A stretch of DNA of 64,000 nucleotides. It comes from Candidatus Acidiferrales bacterium. GTDB lineage: Bacteria > Acidobacteriota > Terriglobia > Acidiferrales > UBA7541. The notes beneath the pieces are model-generated. The model did no database searches. It saw nothing but the letters and a program-made list of their open reading frames with translations, and was not told the DNA's origin. Positions within the stretch are counted from its first letter, which is position 1; every line of letters begins with the position of its first letter. This document shows, in pieces, positions 39,884 to 49,451 of this stretch. Both the position numbers and the translations under genes were made by a program. The stretch spans positions 1 to 64,000 of the forward strand of contig JASHRN010000171.1 in assembly GCA_030037335.1 (NCBI GenBank). Reading direction: 5' to 3'.

Positions 39884-41614
39884 ATGAATCAGCAGCTCTT
39901 TCGCACCAAGAGCATCGACCGGCTGATTGCCGACGCCGACCGGCCCGAGCATCGCCTGAAAAAAACACTCGGCTGGCTCAGCCTCACCGCTCTGGGCATC
40001 GGCGCCATCATTGGCAGCGGAATTTTCATCACCACAGGTACCGCTGCGGCGGGCATGACCGTGCGCTACCCGTCCATCCTTCAGGCTCCGCTCTTGAGCG
40101 TGCTCATGCACGGCGCGCATGCAATGGGCATGAACGGCCGACCCGGCGCCGGCCCGGGCATTGCCGTCTCGTTTCTTGCCGTCGCCTTCGTTTGTGGACT
40201 CGCCGGCCTGTGCTACGCCGAGCTCGCTTCCATGATTCCCATCGCCGGCAGCGCCTACACCTACACTTACGCGACGCTTGGGGAACTTATTGCATGGATC
40301 ATCGGCTGGGACCTCATCCTTGAATACGCCGTCTCCAACATGGCCGTCGCCGTCGGCTTCTCCGCTTACGTGAATAATCTCCTCGGTACATTTCACCTTC
40401 ACCTTCCGGATTCGCTCGGCACTCCAGCCTACGATCCCGCTGTGGGCTGGTCCCTGCACTTCAATATCTTGAGCTTCCTCATCGTCATGTTCCTCACCGT
40501 GTTGCTCGTGCGCGGCATTCGCGAGTCGGCCGCCGCCAACAACATCATGGTCGGCATCAAACTCGTCGCGATCGCGGTTTTCTGCATTGTCGCCAGCAAA
40601 TATATTCAGCCCGCAAATATGAAGCCGTTTTTCCCCAATGGTTTTCAGGGCGTCCTCACTGGTGGCGCTATCGTTTTCTTCAGTTACATCGGCTTTGACG
40701 CTGTTTCCACCGCTGCCGAAGAGTGCAAGAACCCCAAGCGCGACGTTCCCATCGGCATACTCGCTTCTCTTTTTGTCTGCGCCCTTTTCTATGTCGCTCT
40801 TGCTGTCGTGCTCACCGGCATTCAAAAATGGAACACTCTCAACAACGCCGCTCCCGTCGCCCAGGCCCTCGAAGCCATTGGCCTGAAGATGACCGACCGC
40901 TGGGTCACTGCAGGCGCGTTGATGGGCATGATTTCCTCCATCCTCGTTTATCAGTTGGGACAAGCGCGCATCTGGTTTGCAATGTCGCGCGACGGCCTGT
41001 TGCCTGCCGTTTTCTCGCGGGTTCATAAGGCTTTCCGTACTCCTGACTTCGCTACCTGGGTTGCCGGATTTTTTGTCGCGATTCCGGCAGGAATTTTCGA
41101 TATCGGCACGCTCGCCGATCTTTCCAACATCGGCACCCTGTTTGCTTTCATTCTCGTTTCCATTGCGGTTCTGATTCTCCGCAAGCGCCAGTCTGACCGC
41201 CCGCGCGGCTTTCGAGTTCCCTTCACACCCTGGATTCCCATTGCCTCGGTGGTGTTTTGTTTTGTTCTCATGGCCAGCTTGACCGTCGTAAACTGGGTCC
41301 GCTTCTTCGTCTGGTTACTGATTGGCCTGCTCTTGTACTTTGATTTCGGCGTACGCCATAGCTCCGCGGGACGTGCAGCTGATTCTGTCGCTCAACGCCG
41401 GCTCCTGGTCGCTTCGGACAAAGCGCTTATCGTGCTGAGCGCCGCTCTCTTGGTACTTGCAACCGCCGGCGCAACGGTCGTCGCGGAAGGCCTTGTGTAC
41501 GGTGGCCTGGTCGAAAGAATCGGGCTGATTTTCATCGCGGCCGTCTCGCTGGTATTTCTAGTGCGTGGCTGGAAACATTACCGCGAAGACGCGCCGATGG
41601 CGGAAACCGCATAA
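39884..41614 (+). CDS. APC-family amino acid permease (cationic amino acid transporter-like)
   Basis: 576 aa; KTLGWLSLTALGIGAIIGSGIFITTG, AVSNMAVAVGFSAYVNNLL, FFSYIGFDAVSTAAEECKNPKRDVPIGI. Confidence 0.94.
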   Translation: MNQQLFRTKSIDRLIADADRPEHRLKKTLGWLSLTALGIGAIIGSGIFITTGTAAAGMTVRYPSILQAPLLSVLMHGAHAMGMNGRPGAGPGIAVSFLAVAFVCGLAGLCYAELASMIPIAGSAYTYTYATLGELIAWIIGWDLILEYAVSNMAVAVGFSAYVNNLLGTFHLHLPDSLGTPAYDPAVGWSLHFNILSFLIVMFLTVLLVRGIRESAAANNIMVGIKLVAIAVFCIVASKYIQPANMKPFFPNGFQGVLTGGAIVFFSYIGFDAVSTAAEECKNPKRDVPIGILASLFVCALFYVALAVVLTGIQKWNTLNNAAPVAQALEAIGLKMTDRWVTAGALMGMISSILVYQLGQARIWFAMSRDGLLPAVFSRVHKAFRTPDFATWVAGFFVAIPAGIFDIGTLADLSNIGTLFAFILVSIAVLILRKRQSDRPRGFRVPFTPWIPIASVVFCFVLMASLTVVNWVRFFVWLLIGLLLYFDFGVRHSSAGRAADSVAQRRLLVASDKALIVLSAALLVLATAGATVVAEGLVYGGLVERIGLIFIAAVSLVFLVRGWKHYREDAPMAETA

Positions 41615-41707
41615 AATAAGCTCGTGGAGACTTCGCCGCCGCATGCGAATCAAATAAATTCTCGAACGCTTTCCCCTCAGTACGTTCGCAGAGTAGAAGT
41701 TAGAATT

Positions 41708-41784
41708 GTCATTCCGAGCGGAGGCACGCGTCTTCTCTTATCTGTCGCGCAAGCGACAGCGCGTGGCAAAGCGAGGAATCAGCA
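41708..41784. repeat. Dispersed intergenic repeat, copy 1
   Basis: GTCATTCCGAGCGGAGG...GCGAGGAATCAGC; shares both ends with the copy at 48058. Confidence 0.55.
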
Positions 41785-41830
41785 GTTTGCTTTCTTGTAC
41801 GGAAAATTTGCGAACGCAACCACCTGAATC

Positions 41831-42880
41831 ATGGAATCAGCCCTGAGCGACGAATCTGCCTTAGCCCGACTTCCCAAGGCCGAACTTCACCTGCACCTCG
41901 AAGGCTGTCTCACACCCGCACTCGTTGTTCAGCTCGCCGCGTGGCATGGCGAGAGCCTGACACTCGAGCAAGCCAACGCCAGATTCGAGACCGCTTCTTT
42001 CGTGGATTTCCTCGAACTCTTCAAATGGGCCACCTCCTATCTTCGCCGACCCGAAGATTACGCGCCCCTCGCCACCCATGTTGTTCGGGAACTTGCAGCG
42101 CAAAATTGCCGTTACGCTGAAATCACTCTTTCCGTCGGCGTGATGCTTCTCCGAAAACAAGATGTCCATGCCAATTTTGCCGCCATCCGCGAAGCTGTGA
42201 GCAAAACCTCTGATGTTCACCACATTCGCATTCAATGGATTTTTGATGCCGTCCGCCAATTCGGCTCCGAAAAGGCCATAGACGTTGCGCGCCTCGCCTC
42301 CGAGATGAAATCGCAAGGCGTGGTCGCTTTTGGCATCGGCGGCGACGAACAATCTTTGCCTGCCGCCGATTTCCGCAAAGTATTCGACTATGCCGCTTCC
42401 GAAGGACTGCATCGCGTCGCTCACGCTGGCGAAATCGGCGGCCCGCAATCTGTTCGCGATGCCATCGAAATTTTCGGTGCAGAGCGCATCGGCCACGGCA
42501 TTTCCGCCATCCACGACGAGAGCTTGATGGGCCTGCTCATCCAGCGCCAAATCCCCCTCGAAATCTGTCCGACAAGCAATCTCCGCACGGGTGCCCTCGC
42601 GAAATTACTCGCCTCGAAAAACGCTCGCCTCTCCGATCATCCTCTTGCACAATTCGCCGCTTGCGGCGTTCCCGTCACGTTAGCCACTGACGATCCCGGA
42701 ATGTTCCGCACCAGCTTGAACGCTGAATATGCCGCCGCCCATGAGAAAATGGGCGTCACAATCCCCCAGCTCGCCTCCATCGCCGAAGCCGGCTTTCGCC
42801 ATTCCTTCCTGCCAGAAGGCGAAAAGCTCTCTGCTATTGAGAACCTCCGCTCAGAAGCGAAACGCCTCAATTTGCTATAA
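41831..42880 (+). CDS. add: Adenosine deaminase
   Basis: 349 aa; LPKAELHLHLEGCLTPALVVQLA, HAGEIGGPQSVRDAIEIFGAERIGHGI, PLEICPTSNLRTGAL, LATDDPGMFRTSLNAEY. Confidence 0.93.
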   Translation: MESALSDESALARLPKAELHLHLEGCLTPALVVQLAAWHGESLTLEQANARFETASFVDFLELFKWATSYLRRPEDYAPLATHVVRELAAQNCRYAEITLSVGVMLLRKQDVHANFAAIREAVSKTSDVHHIRIQWIFDAVRQFGSEKAIDVARLASEMKSQGVVAFGIGGDEQSLPAADFRKVFDYAASEGLHRVAHAGEIGGPQSVRDAIEIFGAERIGHGISAIHDESLMGLLIQRQIPLEICPTSNLRTGALAKLLASKNARLSDHPLAQFAACGVPVTLATDDPGMFRTSLNAEYAAAHEKMGVTIPQLASIAEAGFRHSFLPEGEKLSAIENLRSEAKRLNLL

Positions 42881-42889
42881 TCCCAACCT

Positions 42890-43132
42890 ATGAAAGCTCA
42901 TGTTTGGGTGATGCTGAAATCAACTGTACTCGACCCGCAGGGCCAGACTATCCACCACGCTCTTTCCTCTCTTGGCCACTCGGAAGTCAAGAGCGTTCGC
43001 CAGGGCAAATTTTTTGTCCTCGATCTGAACGGCATAACCGAAAACGAGGCCAAGCAGAAAATTGAGAAGATCGCCCGCGACATCCTCACCAACTCAGTCA
43101 TCGAAGAATTCCGCTTCGAAATCGTGAAGTAG
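42890..43132 (+). CDS. purS: Phosphoribosylformylglycinamidine synthase subunit PurS
   Basis: 80 aa; MKAHVWVMLKSTVLDPQGQTIHHALSSLGHSEVKSVRQGKFFVLDL. Confidence 0.93.
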   Translation: MKAHVWVMLKSTVLDPQGQTIHHALSSLGHSEVKSVRQGKFFVLDLNGITENEAKQKIEKIARDILTNSVIEEFRFEIVK

Positions 43133-43185
43133 CGGGTATCAGACGCGGTCTGCCTCGAAGTCCGAAAGCTCTCCGGACCCGTGAT

Positions 43186-43232
43186 GTCATCCCGAACCGC
43201 TCGCGCCATCCGCGAGCGTGTGAGGGATCTGC
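43186..43232. repeat. Dispersed intergenic repeat, degenerate copy
   Basis: GTCATCCCGAACCGCTCGCG...GAGGGATCTGC. Confidence 0.45.
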
Positions 43233-43321
43233 TTTTCGCTTTTATGTTGTCATCCTGAGGAGCGTTTTGTGTAACGAACACAGATTCAGATCGTCCTCGG
43301 GCGTGGCTGCGGCTGTGCATC

Positions 43322-43515
43322 CGGTTTCCTGCACAGTGTGTTCGGGTCGCAGACCTTGAGATGCAAAACCGCAAGTGAGCGGTGCAACGAGGCAACTCAC
43401 CGGCTCTCCACCAACCCCGTTCAACGGGGAAGCCGAGGTGGCTAAAGCTCCCTCGGGTGTTAAGTCTGAGGGAGCTACCGGGGTCCAAAACCTTCCATTA
43501 CGCCACAGGGGTCTA
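43322..43515 (+). ncRNA. Candidate structured RNA, possibly 6S-like
   Basis: No credible ORF. CCTG...CAGG closing ends about 180 nt apart; 5' CCTGCACAGTGTGTTCG resembles 6S 5' ends; apical hairpin CCCCG-ttcaa-CGGGG followed by AGCC; 3'-side hairpin AGCTCCCTC-gggtgttaagtct-GAGGGAGCT. Confidence 0.4.
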
Positions 43516-43553
43516 GCAGAATTTTCCTCAACCTACCAGGCCCCTGATTTCCC

Positions 43554-43582
43554 TTGACTTTTCATTATCTATGTGGTAAACA
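43554..43582 (+). promoter_or_regulatory. Predicted sigma70-type promoter
   Basis: TTGACT - 17 bp - TAAACA. Confidence 0.4.
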
Positions 43583-43632
43583 GACTGTTGCACCCGGAAC
43601 TTCCGGTTTGCGTGTAGCTTATATGAAGACAC

Positions 43633-43661
43633 AGCCGCGGCGACGCGGCTTTTCGCTTTTT
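43633..43661 (+). terminator. Predicted intrinsic terminator
   Basis: AGCCGCG-GCGA-CGCGGCT perfect 7-bp stem with GNRA loop, followed by TTTCGCTTTTT. Confidence 0.65.
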
Positions 43662-43939
43662 ATGCGCTTTCTGGATTCTAATCGAGTTTCTATGGGAAAT
43701 TAGAAATTGAGCCAACTCATTGAAAACAAAACGTGGACGCCAAGTCTAATCGAGGTTTTTCGCGAAAAAATTCGACCTATCGTCCATTTTCGAACACCGT
43801 CGGAATTGCCACCAATAGGTTTCTCCTTCGCTACTCGCCGGGCACAACCACGGCGGCCAGCCGGGCAGGATGTGCTAATCTTGAGACTCGTTGCCGCTTT
43901 CTTGCCGCAACGGCAGAGCCCCGCGGAGAATAGAACCCC

Positions 43940-45793
43940 ATGTGTGGAATTGTCGGCTACATCGGCTCTAAGAAAGTCGTGCCACTCATCCTAGATGGCT
44001 TGAAACGCCTCGAATATCGCGGCTACGACTCCGCGGGCGTCGCCGTTGTCAGTCAGAATGGCAAGCTCGAAATCCGCCGCGCTTCAGGCAAGCTGAGAAA
44101 TCTGGAAGAAGCCGTTCGCCTTTCGCCGCTCGAAGGCATGTATGGCATCGGCCATACGCGCTGGGCCACCCATGGCCGCCCCACGGAAGAAAACGCCCAT
44201 CCTCATCGCGACTGCACGGGCCAAATCGTCGTCGTCCACAACGGAATCATCGAGAACTATCTCGAACTGAAGCAGCAGCTCGCCGCCAAAGGCCACAAGT
44301 TCGTCACCGAAACCGATACCGAAGTCATCGCCCATCTTGTCGAAGCCAATTTGAACGGCAAGCTCGAAAATGCCGTCCAGAAAACCGTGAAGCAGCTCAC
44401 CGGCGTGTACGCTCTGGCGGTTGTCTCTACGAAGGACCCTCAGAAGATTGTCGCCGCGCGCTGGGGACCTCCCGCTGTTATCGGACTTGGCGAAAACGAG
44501 TTTTTCGTCGCCAGCGACATACCTGCTTTGTTGCACCACACGCGCAATGTTTTCTTCCTCGCCGATGGAGACATCGCTGTCATCACTCCCAGCGGCGTCC
44601 AATTAATGGATTTTGACGGCGCGGCGGTCGAGCGTCCCGTGCAGCACATCAGTTGGGATCCCATCATGGCCGAAAAGGGCGGCTTCAAACATTTCATGCA
44701 GAAGGAAATCTTCGAGCAGCCGCGCGCCGTACGCGACACGCTTGTCGGGCGCGTTTCCCTCGACTCTGGAAAAGTCTTTCTCGACGAAATGGACATCACC
44801 GAAGAAGAGTTCCGCGCCTTCCAAAACATTAAGATCGTCGCCTGCGGAACAAGCTGGCACGCCGGCCTCGCCGGGAAATTCATGATTGAGCACCTCGCGC
44901 AAGTGCCGGTGGAAGTCGACTACGGCAGCGAATTCCGCTACCGCGATCCCATCGTCGATCATCGCACGCTGGCCGTTGTCATCAGCCAGTCCGGAGAAAC
45001 CGCCGATACCATTGCCGCTCAGCGTGAGGCTCGCCAAAAGGGTGCGAAAACATTGGCCATTTGCAACGTCGTCGGCTCCATGATCACCCGCGAGGCTTCC
45101 GGGACTATTCTTACGCACGCCGGCCCGGAAATCGGCGTCGCATCCACGAAAGCCTTCACCGGCCAGCTTACAGCCCTGATGCTTCTTGCTTTGCATTTAG
45201 GAGAGTTGCGTGCCGGAACTTCTCCCGATGCCGCCAAAAACCTCGTCCAGGAAATGGCGCGCATTCCGCACAAAATGGAATGGATTCTCCAGCGCGACGA
45301 TCAGTACGAAGCTCTCGCTCGCCAATTTTTCCGCCACTCCGATTTTCTCTATCTTGGCCGCGGAATTCACTACCCCATCGCGCTCGAAGGCGCCCTCAAG
45401 CTCAAGGAAATTTCCTATATTCACGCCGAGGGCTATCCGGCCGGCGAAATGAAGCATGGACCCAACGCGCTCATCGACGAAAATCTCCCCGTCGTCATCA
45501 TCGCCACCCGCGACGAAAACGATCCAGCTTCCATGACTCGCTACGAAAAAACCGTCTCGAACATAAAAGAAGTCAAAGCCCGTGACGGCATCGTTATTTC
45601 CATTGTCACCGAAGGCGATCGTCTGGCTCGCGAGGCATCTGATCACGTCATCGAAATTCCTGCTGCACCCGAAGTCTTGACGCCCATTCTCGAAATCCTG
45701 CCGCTGCAACTTTTGGCCTATCACATTGCCGTCCGACGCGGCTGCGACGTGGACCAGCCCCGCAACCTCGCCAAGTCCGTCACGGTCGAGTAG
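43940..45793 (+). CDS. glmS: Glutamine-fructose-6-phosphate aminotransferase (isomerizing)
   Basis: 617 aa; [36 protein letters not shown]; two SIS domains; C-terminal [13 protein letters not shown]. Confidence 0.97.
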   Translation: MCGIVGYIGSKKVVPLILDGLKRLEYRGYDSAGVAVVSQNGKLEIRRASGKLRNLEEAVRLSPLEGMYGIGHTRWATHGRPTEENAHPHRDCTGQIVVVHNGIIENYLELKQQLAAKGHKFVTETDTEVIAHLVEANLNGKLENAVQKTVKQLTGVYALAVVSTKDPQKIVAARWGPPAVIGLGENEFFVASDIPALLHHTRNVFFLADGDIAVITPSGVQLMDFDGAAVERPVQHISWDPIMAEKGGFKHFMQKEIFEQPRAVRDTLVGRVSLDSGKVFLDEMDITEEEFRAFQNIKIVACGTSWHAGLAGKFMIEHLAQVPVEVDYGSEFRYRDPIVDHRTLAVVISQSGETADTIAAQREARQKGAKTLAICNVVGSMITREASGTILTHAGPEIGVASTKAFTGQLTALMLLALHLGELRAGTSPDAAKNLVQEMARIPHKMEWILQRDDQYEALARQFFRHSDFLYLGRGIHYPIALEGALKLKEISYIHAEGYPAGEMKHGPNALIDENLPVVIIATRDENDPASMTRYEKTVSNIKEVKARDGIVISIVTEGDRLAREASDHVIEIPAAPEVLTPILEILPLQLLAYHIAVRRGCDVDQPRNLAKSVTVE

Positions 45794-45834
45794 CCCGTTT
45801 TCGAATTACGCCGCATTGGCTTAGAATAATCTGC

Positions 45835-47172
45835 ATGGATGCGTCGCGCCCTTCACTCCGCATTTCCGCGCCAACTTGCCTTGCTATCTTTATTGCTCTT
45901 GCACTCGCGGCCTTGTCTCCAGAGAGAGCGCTCGCGCAGGCCGCGCCCGCCGATTTCCAAGCGAAACTTTCGTCCGTCACCGAGATCGGCTCGCAAGCCT
46001 ACACCTCGGCTCAGGTCGCAGCGTTTGGCGGCTTACAAATCGGCTCCACAGTAGACCGCACCGCCATTCAAGTCGCCGCCGACCGCCTTGCTCGCTGCGG
46101 TCTATTCGCAACTGTGCGCTACCACTTCGCCACCGACGCAAACGGTCTCACCGTCACTTTCGAGCTTCAGGATGCGGAAACTTTTCCCATTTCCCTCGAC
46201 AATCTTCCGTGGATCACCGGCGATGACCTCACGCGCATCCTGGCTCAGGCCGGCATCCCCGGAAAAACTTCCGCGCCCGCGTCGGGCTCGATCGACGACA
46301 ACATCGCGCAAGCACTCCAACAAACTCTCCAAACCAAAGGCGTGCACGCAACGGTAAGCTTTTCCGTGATGCCTGTCCCCGGCAGCCCCGTCGGAACCAA
46401 TGACCGCGTCCTCGAATTCAAGGCTACCGGGGCCGATGTGCGCCTTGCCTCGCTTCAGTTCACTGATCCTCTTGCTGCCAACAATTCCGGGCTGCGAGAC
46501 CAGCTTGCAACGATCATCGGCAAGCCTTTTTCGCTCACCGCCGTCGAGCGCTTCGATTTTGACCAGGTCCGCCCGCTCTATCTTTCGCGTTCTTATCTCA
46601 ACGTCAATTTCTCCGCGCCCGAGATCCGTTTCTCCGGCTCCGATGCTGTCAACGTCACCGTGCCAATCGTGCCCGGCCCAACCTTTGTTTGGGGCGGCGT
46701 CACCTGGATTGGGAATCACGCGTACACAACCGCCGATCTCGACGCGCTCGTCAATGGAACCGGCCTCACTGCTGGCTTTCCCGTTGATGGCACGAAAATC
46801 GCCCCTCTATGGCAGAGCGTTCGCGCGGCCTACGGTCATCGCGGCTATATCGATGCCACCGTCGACCCGCATGCCACATTCAATGATGCTGCTCATCGCG
46901 CTTCCTATCAGGTGAACATCTCTGAAGGCGAGCAGTATCACATGGGCCAGCTTGTTCTCACCGGCCTCGCCATCGACGCCGAACGCCGCCTTCGTACCGC
47001 CTGGCGCATTCCAGAGGGCCAGGTTTTCGATCAGACTTACTGCGATTATTTTCTCGCGCGCGGAATCGCAGAAACTCTCAAGGGCCTGCCGGCAGGTCAG
47101 GCCACCATCAGCCACTACCTCGAAAAAAATCTGCAGCAAAAAACGGTTGATGTGATGATCGACTTCCAATAG
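45835..47172 (+). CDS. POTRA-domain outer-membrane-assembly-like protein lacking a beta-barrel
   Basis: 445 aa; signal peptide; repeated POTRA-like segments (GGLQIGSTVDRTAIQVAADRLARCGLFATVRYHF; GQLVLTGLAIDAERRLRTAWRIPEGQVFDQTYCDYF); ORF ends after the last POTRA-like unit. Confidence 0.7.
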   Translation: MDASRPSLRISAPTCLAIFIALALAALSPERALAQAAPADFQAKLSSVTEIGSQAYTSAQVAAFGGLQIGSTVDRTAIQVAADRLARCGLFATVRYHFATDANGLTVTFELQDAETFPISLDNLPWITGDDLTRILAQAGIPGKTSAPASGSIDDNIAQALQQTLQTKGVHATVSFSVMPVPGSPVGTNDRVLEFKATGADVRLASLQFTDPLAANNSGLRDQLATIIGKPFSLTAVERFDFDQVRPLYLSRSYLNVNFSAPEIRFSGSDAVNVTVPIVPGPTFVWGGVTWIGNHAYTTADLDALVNGTGLTAGFPVDGTKIAPLWQSVRAAYGHRGYIDATVDPHATFNDAAHRASYQVNISEGEQYHMGQLVLTGLAIDAERRLRTAWRIPEGQVFDQTYCDYFLARGIAETLKGLPAGQATISHYLEKNLQQKTVDVMIDFQ

Positions 47173-47206
47173 ATGTTCCGCGTTATACTGATTCCATAGT
47201 GATTCC

Positions 47207-48031
47207 ATGACCGACGCGCTGCAAAAACAAGAAGCGATGCTCGCCTCGCTCCGCCCGCTCGGCTCTTTGCTCGTCGCTTTTTCCGGCGGAGCCGATTCGG
47301 CCTATCTCGCTTGGGCCGCGCATCAGGCTCTCGGAAATCGCGCGCTCGCTGTCACCGCGCTTTCACCGAGTTTCTCCGCACACGATCGCCGCGAATCCGA
47401 ACGCTTCGCTGCCGAAAACGGCATTCGCCACGAATGCATCGAGACCAGCGAATTTTCGAATCCGCTTTATGTCGCCAACGACGCCGACCGCTGCTATCAC
47501 TGCAAAGATGAACTCTTCGACAAGCTCAAAGCTCTCGCGCACTCCCGTGGCTTTTCCGCCATCGCGTATGGCGTGAATGCCGACGACACGCACGAATTTC
47601 GCCCTGGCCATCGCGCCGCCGCCGAGCACAAGATTCTCGCGCCTCTTCTCGAAGCCGGCCTTCGCAAACAAGAAATTCGCGACCTCTCGTGGCTCGCAGG
47701 ACTTTCCACATGGGACCGTCCCGCCGCCGCTTGCCTTTCCTCGCGTGTCGCGTACGGAACCGCCGTCACTCCCGAACTCCTCGCCCGCATCGAGCGCGGC
47801 GAAACCTTTCTCCGCGAGCAGGGCTTCCGCCAGTTTCGCCTTCGCGTTCACGGCGAACTCGCCCGCATCGAAATTTCTCCCGATGAATTGGATCGAGCTA
47901 TGGGAAGTGAAATCCGTCAGAAAACTTCAGCTTTCCTGAAAGAACTGGGCTTTACTTACGTGACCATCGATCTCGAAGGCTACCGCACCGGCTCGCTCAA
48001 CGCCCTCATCAAAAAGCGCTCAGCACTTTAA
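47207..48031 (+). CDS. larE: LarE-like ATP-dependent sacrificial sulfur transferase
   Basis: 274 aa; LLVAFSGGADSAYLAWAAHQALG (PP-loop), NDADRCYHCKDELFDKL, RPAAACLSSRVAYGTAVT. Confidence 0.92.
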   Translation: MTDALQKQEAMLASLRPLGSLLVAFSGGADSAYLAWAAHQALGNRALAVTALSPSFSAHDRRESERFAAENGIRHECIETSEFSNPLYVANDADRCYHCKDELFDKLKALAHSRGFSAIAYGVNADDTHEFRPGHRAAAEHKILAPLLEAGLRKQEIRDLSWLAGLSTWDRPAAACLSSRVAYGTAVTPELLARIERGETFLREQGFRQFRLRVHGELARIEISPDELDRAMGSEIRQKTSAFLKELGFTYVTIDLEGYRTGSLNALIKKRSAL

Positions 48032-48057
48032 CAGTTTGCCGGAAAACCTTTTGAATT

Positions 48058-48091
48058 GTCATTCCGAGAAGCAACACGACGAGGAATCTGC
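48058..48091. repeat. Dispersed intergenic repeat, copy 2
   Basis: GTCATTCCGAGAAGCAACACGACGAGGAATCTGC. Confidence 0.55.
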
Positions 48092-48110
48092 ATTTTATAA
48101 TTGTTTCTTC

Positions 48111-49358
48111 TTAACTCTTCAAAATATTCAAAAACTTCGCCGGATCATTTTCAAATCCGGGAAACACCTGTCCCAAATCTTGATTCCCAAGGTGCTTCGT
48201 AACAATCTCGCCTAGCACGCTTCGGAAATCCGTCGTCACTGCCAAATCGCGATCCTGATACAACTGCCCGTCGCTCATTCCTGGCCACTTCGTATACACT
48301 TTTCCGCCTTTTACCGGTCCGCCCATCACCAACATGCAGTTTGCGTGTCCGTGATCTGTTCCGCGATTACCATTTTCGTGCGCCGTGCGTCCGAATTCCG
48401 ACATGCTGACAAACACCACGTCTTCCATCCGATCGCCCAAATCCTGATGGAACGCTGAAATTCCCTGCCCCAAATCGCCCAGCAAATTTGCAAGCTGCCC
48501 CTGCACTCCGCCTTCGTTCACGTGATTGTCCCAGCCGCCGCTGTCCAGAAAAGCCACTTCCATGCCCAAATCCGCCTTGAGCAGTTCAGCAATTTCCTGC
48601 AAACTTTTCCCGAAACGGCTCTTCGGATATTCCGCGCCATTCTCCGGCTGATAATTGTCTGGATCGAGTTTCTTCAGCGAATCAACCGCTTCAAACGTCT
48701 CCTGCCCCACTCCATGTAGCGCCTGATCCACCGTTTGCGCGTACATCGACTCGAATCCGCCTTCGGTCACCTGCGGATTGCCGTATAACCTAAACTGCTT
48801 CAGGTCCGGAATCGCAATCGCCGAAGCCTTGCCCCTAAGTGTCAGCGGCAAATAAGGCCCAAACGCCACCGCGCGAAAAGCGGACTCGCTTTTCTCCGGC
48901 ATTTCCTGAAGAGAGCGATTCAGCCAGCCATCCTCCGTGCTCCGCATGCCGGGCGTGCCCGATTCCATGAAGTCCTGCGCGTCAAAATGCGAGCGCGAAG
49001 GGTCAGGAGACCCCACGGCTTGCACAATCGCGAGCTGATTATTGTGAAAGAGCGCCTCAAGCGGCTGCAAGCTCGGATGCAATCCAAAAAATCCATCCAA
49101 GTCGATCACCGCTTCCTGACCGCCGCTCGTTGGCTGCGGAATCGCTATCGTGGGCCTGAGCGCGTAATAATTCGGCTCCGCAAACGGCACTACCATGTTC
49201 AAGCCATCCACCGCTCCGCGCTGGAACAGCACCACCAGTTTCTTTTTATTCGGCGCAGGTGTGTCCGCAATGGCCCGCCGCAAAAACGCCGGCATCGTGC
49301 TCATCCCAATCATCGCCACGCCGCCGCTCTTCAAAAAAACTCGCCGTGAAATCCTCAT
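48111..49358 (-). CDS. DUF1501-family protein with Tat signal
   Basis: 415 aa; MRISRRVFLKSGGVAMIG twin-arginine motif; LVVLFQRGAVDGLNMVVPF, FVSMSEFGRTAHENGNRGTDHGHANCMLVMGGPVKGGKVYTKWPG. Confidence 0.9.
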   Translation of the reverse strand: MRISRRVFLKSGGVAMIGMSTMPAFLRRAIADTPAPNKKKLVVLFQRGAVDGLNMVVPFAEPNYYALRPTIAIPQPTSGGQEAVIDLDGFFGLHPSLQPLEALFHNNQLAIVQAVGSPDPSRSHFDAQDFMESGTPGMRSTEDGWLNRSLQEMPEKSESAFRAVAFGPYLPLTLRGKASAIAIPDLKQFRLYGNPQVTEGGFESMYAQTVDQALHGVGQETFEAVDSLKKLDPDNYQPENGAEYPKSRFGKSLQEIAELLKADLGMEVAFLDSGGWDNHVNEGGVQGQLANLLGDLGQGISAFHQDLGDRMEDVVFVSMSEFGRTAHENGNRGTDHGHANCMLVMGGPVKGGKVYTKWPGMSDGQLYQDRDLAVTTDFRSVLGEIVTKHLGNQDLGQVFPGFENDPAKFLNILKS

Positions 49359-49451
49359 GACCGTTCTCCGTTCCCTTCCCTAACCCTTCGCGCGTCTCTT
49401 AGCTTCGCAATTTGATTGTGCTTTTGTTTGCTGACCACTGTGCAGTGATCA

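Noticed and set aside
39749-41026. 425-aa minus-strand ORF antisense to the amino acid permease
   Set aside because: The plus-strand frame encodes a full APC permease with clear motifs; the antisense protein is Gly/Asp/Glu/His-rich and fits a GC-rich codon shadow.
43662-43939. glmS ribozyme/riboswitch in the glmS leader
   Set aside because: I could not find the conserved glmS ribozyme core segments. A covariance search with RF00234 would settle it.
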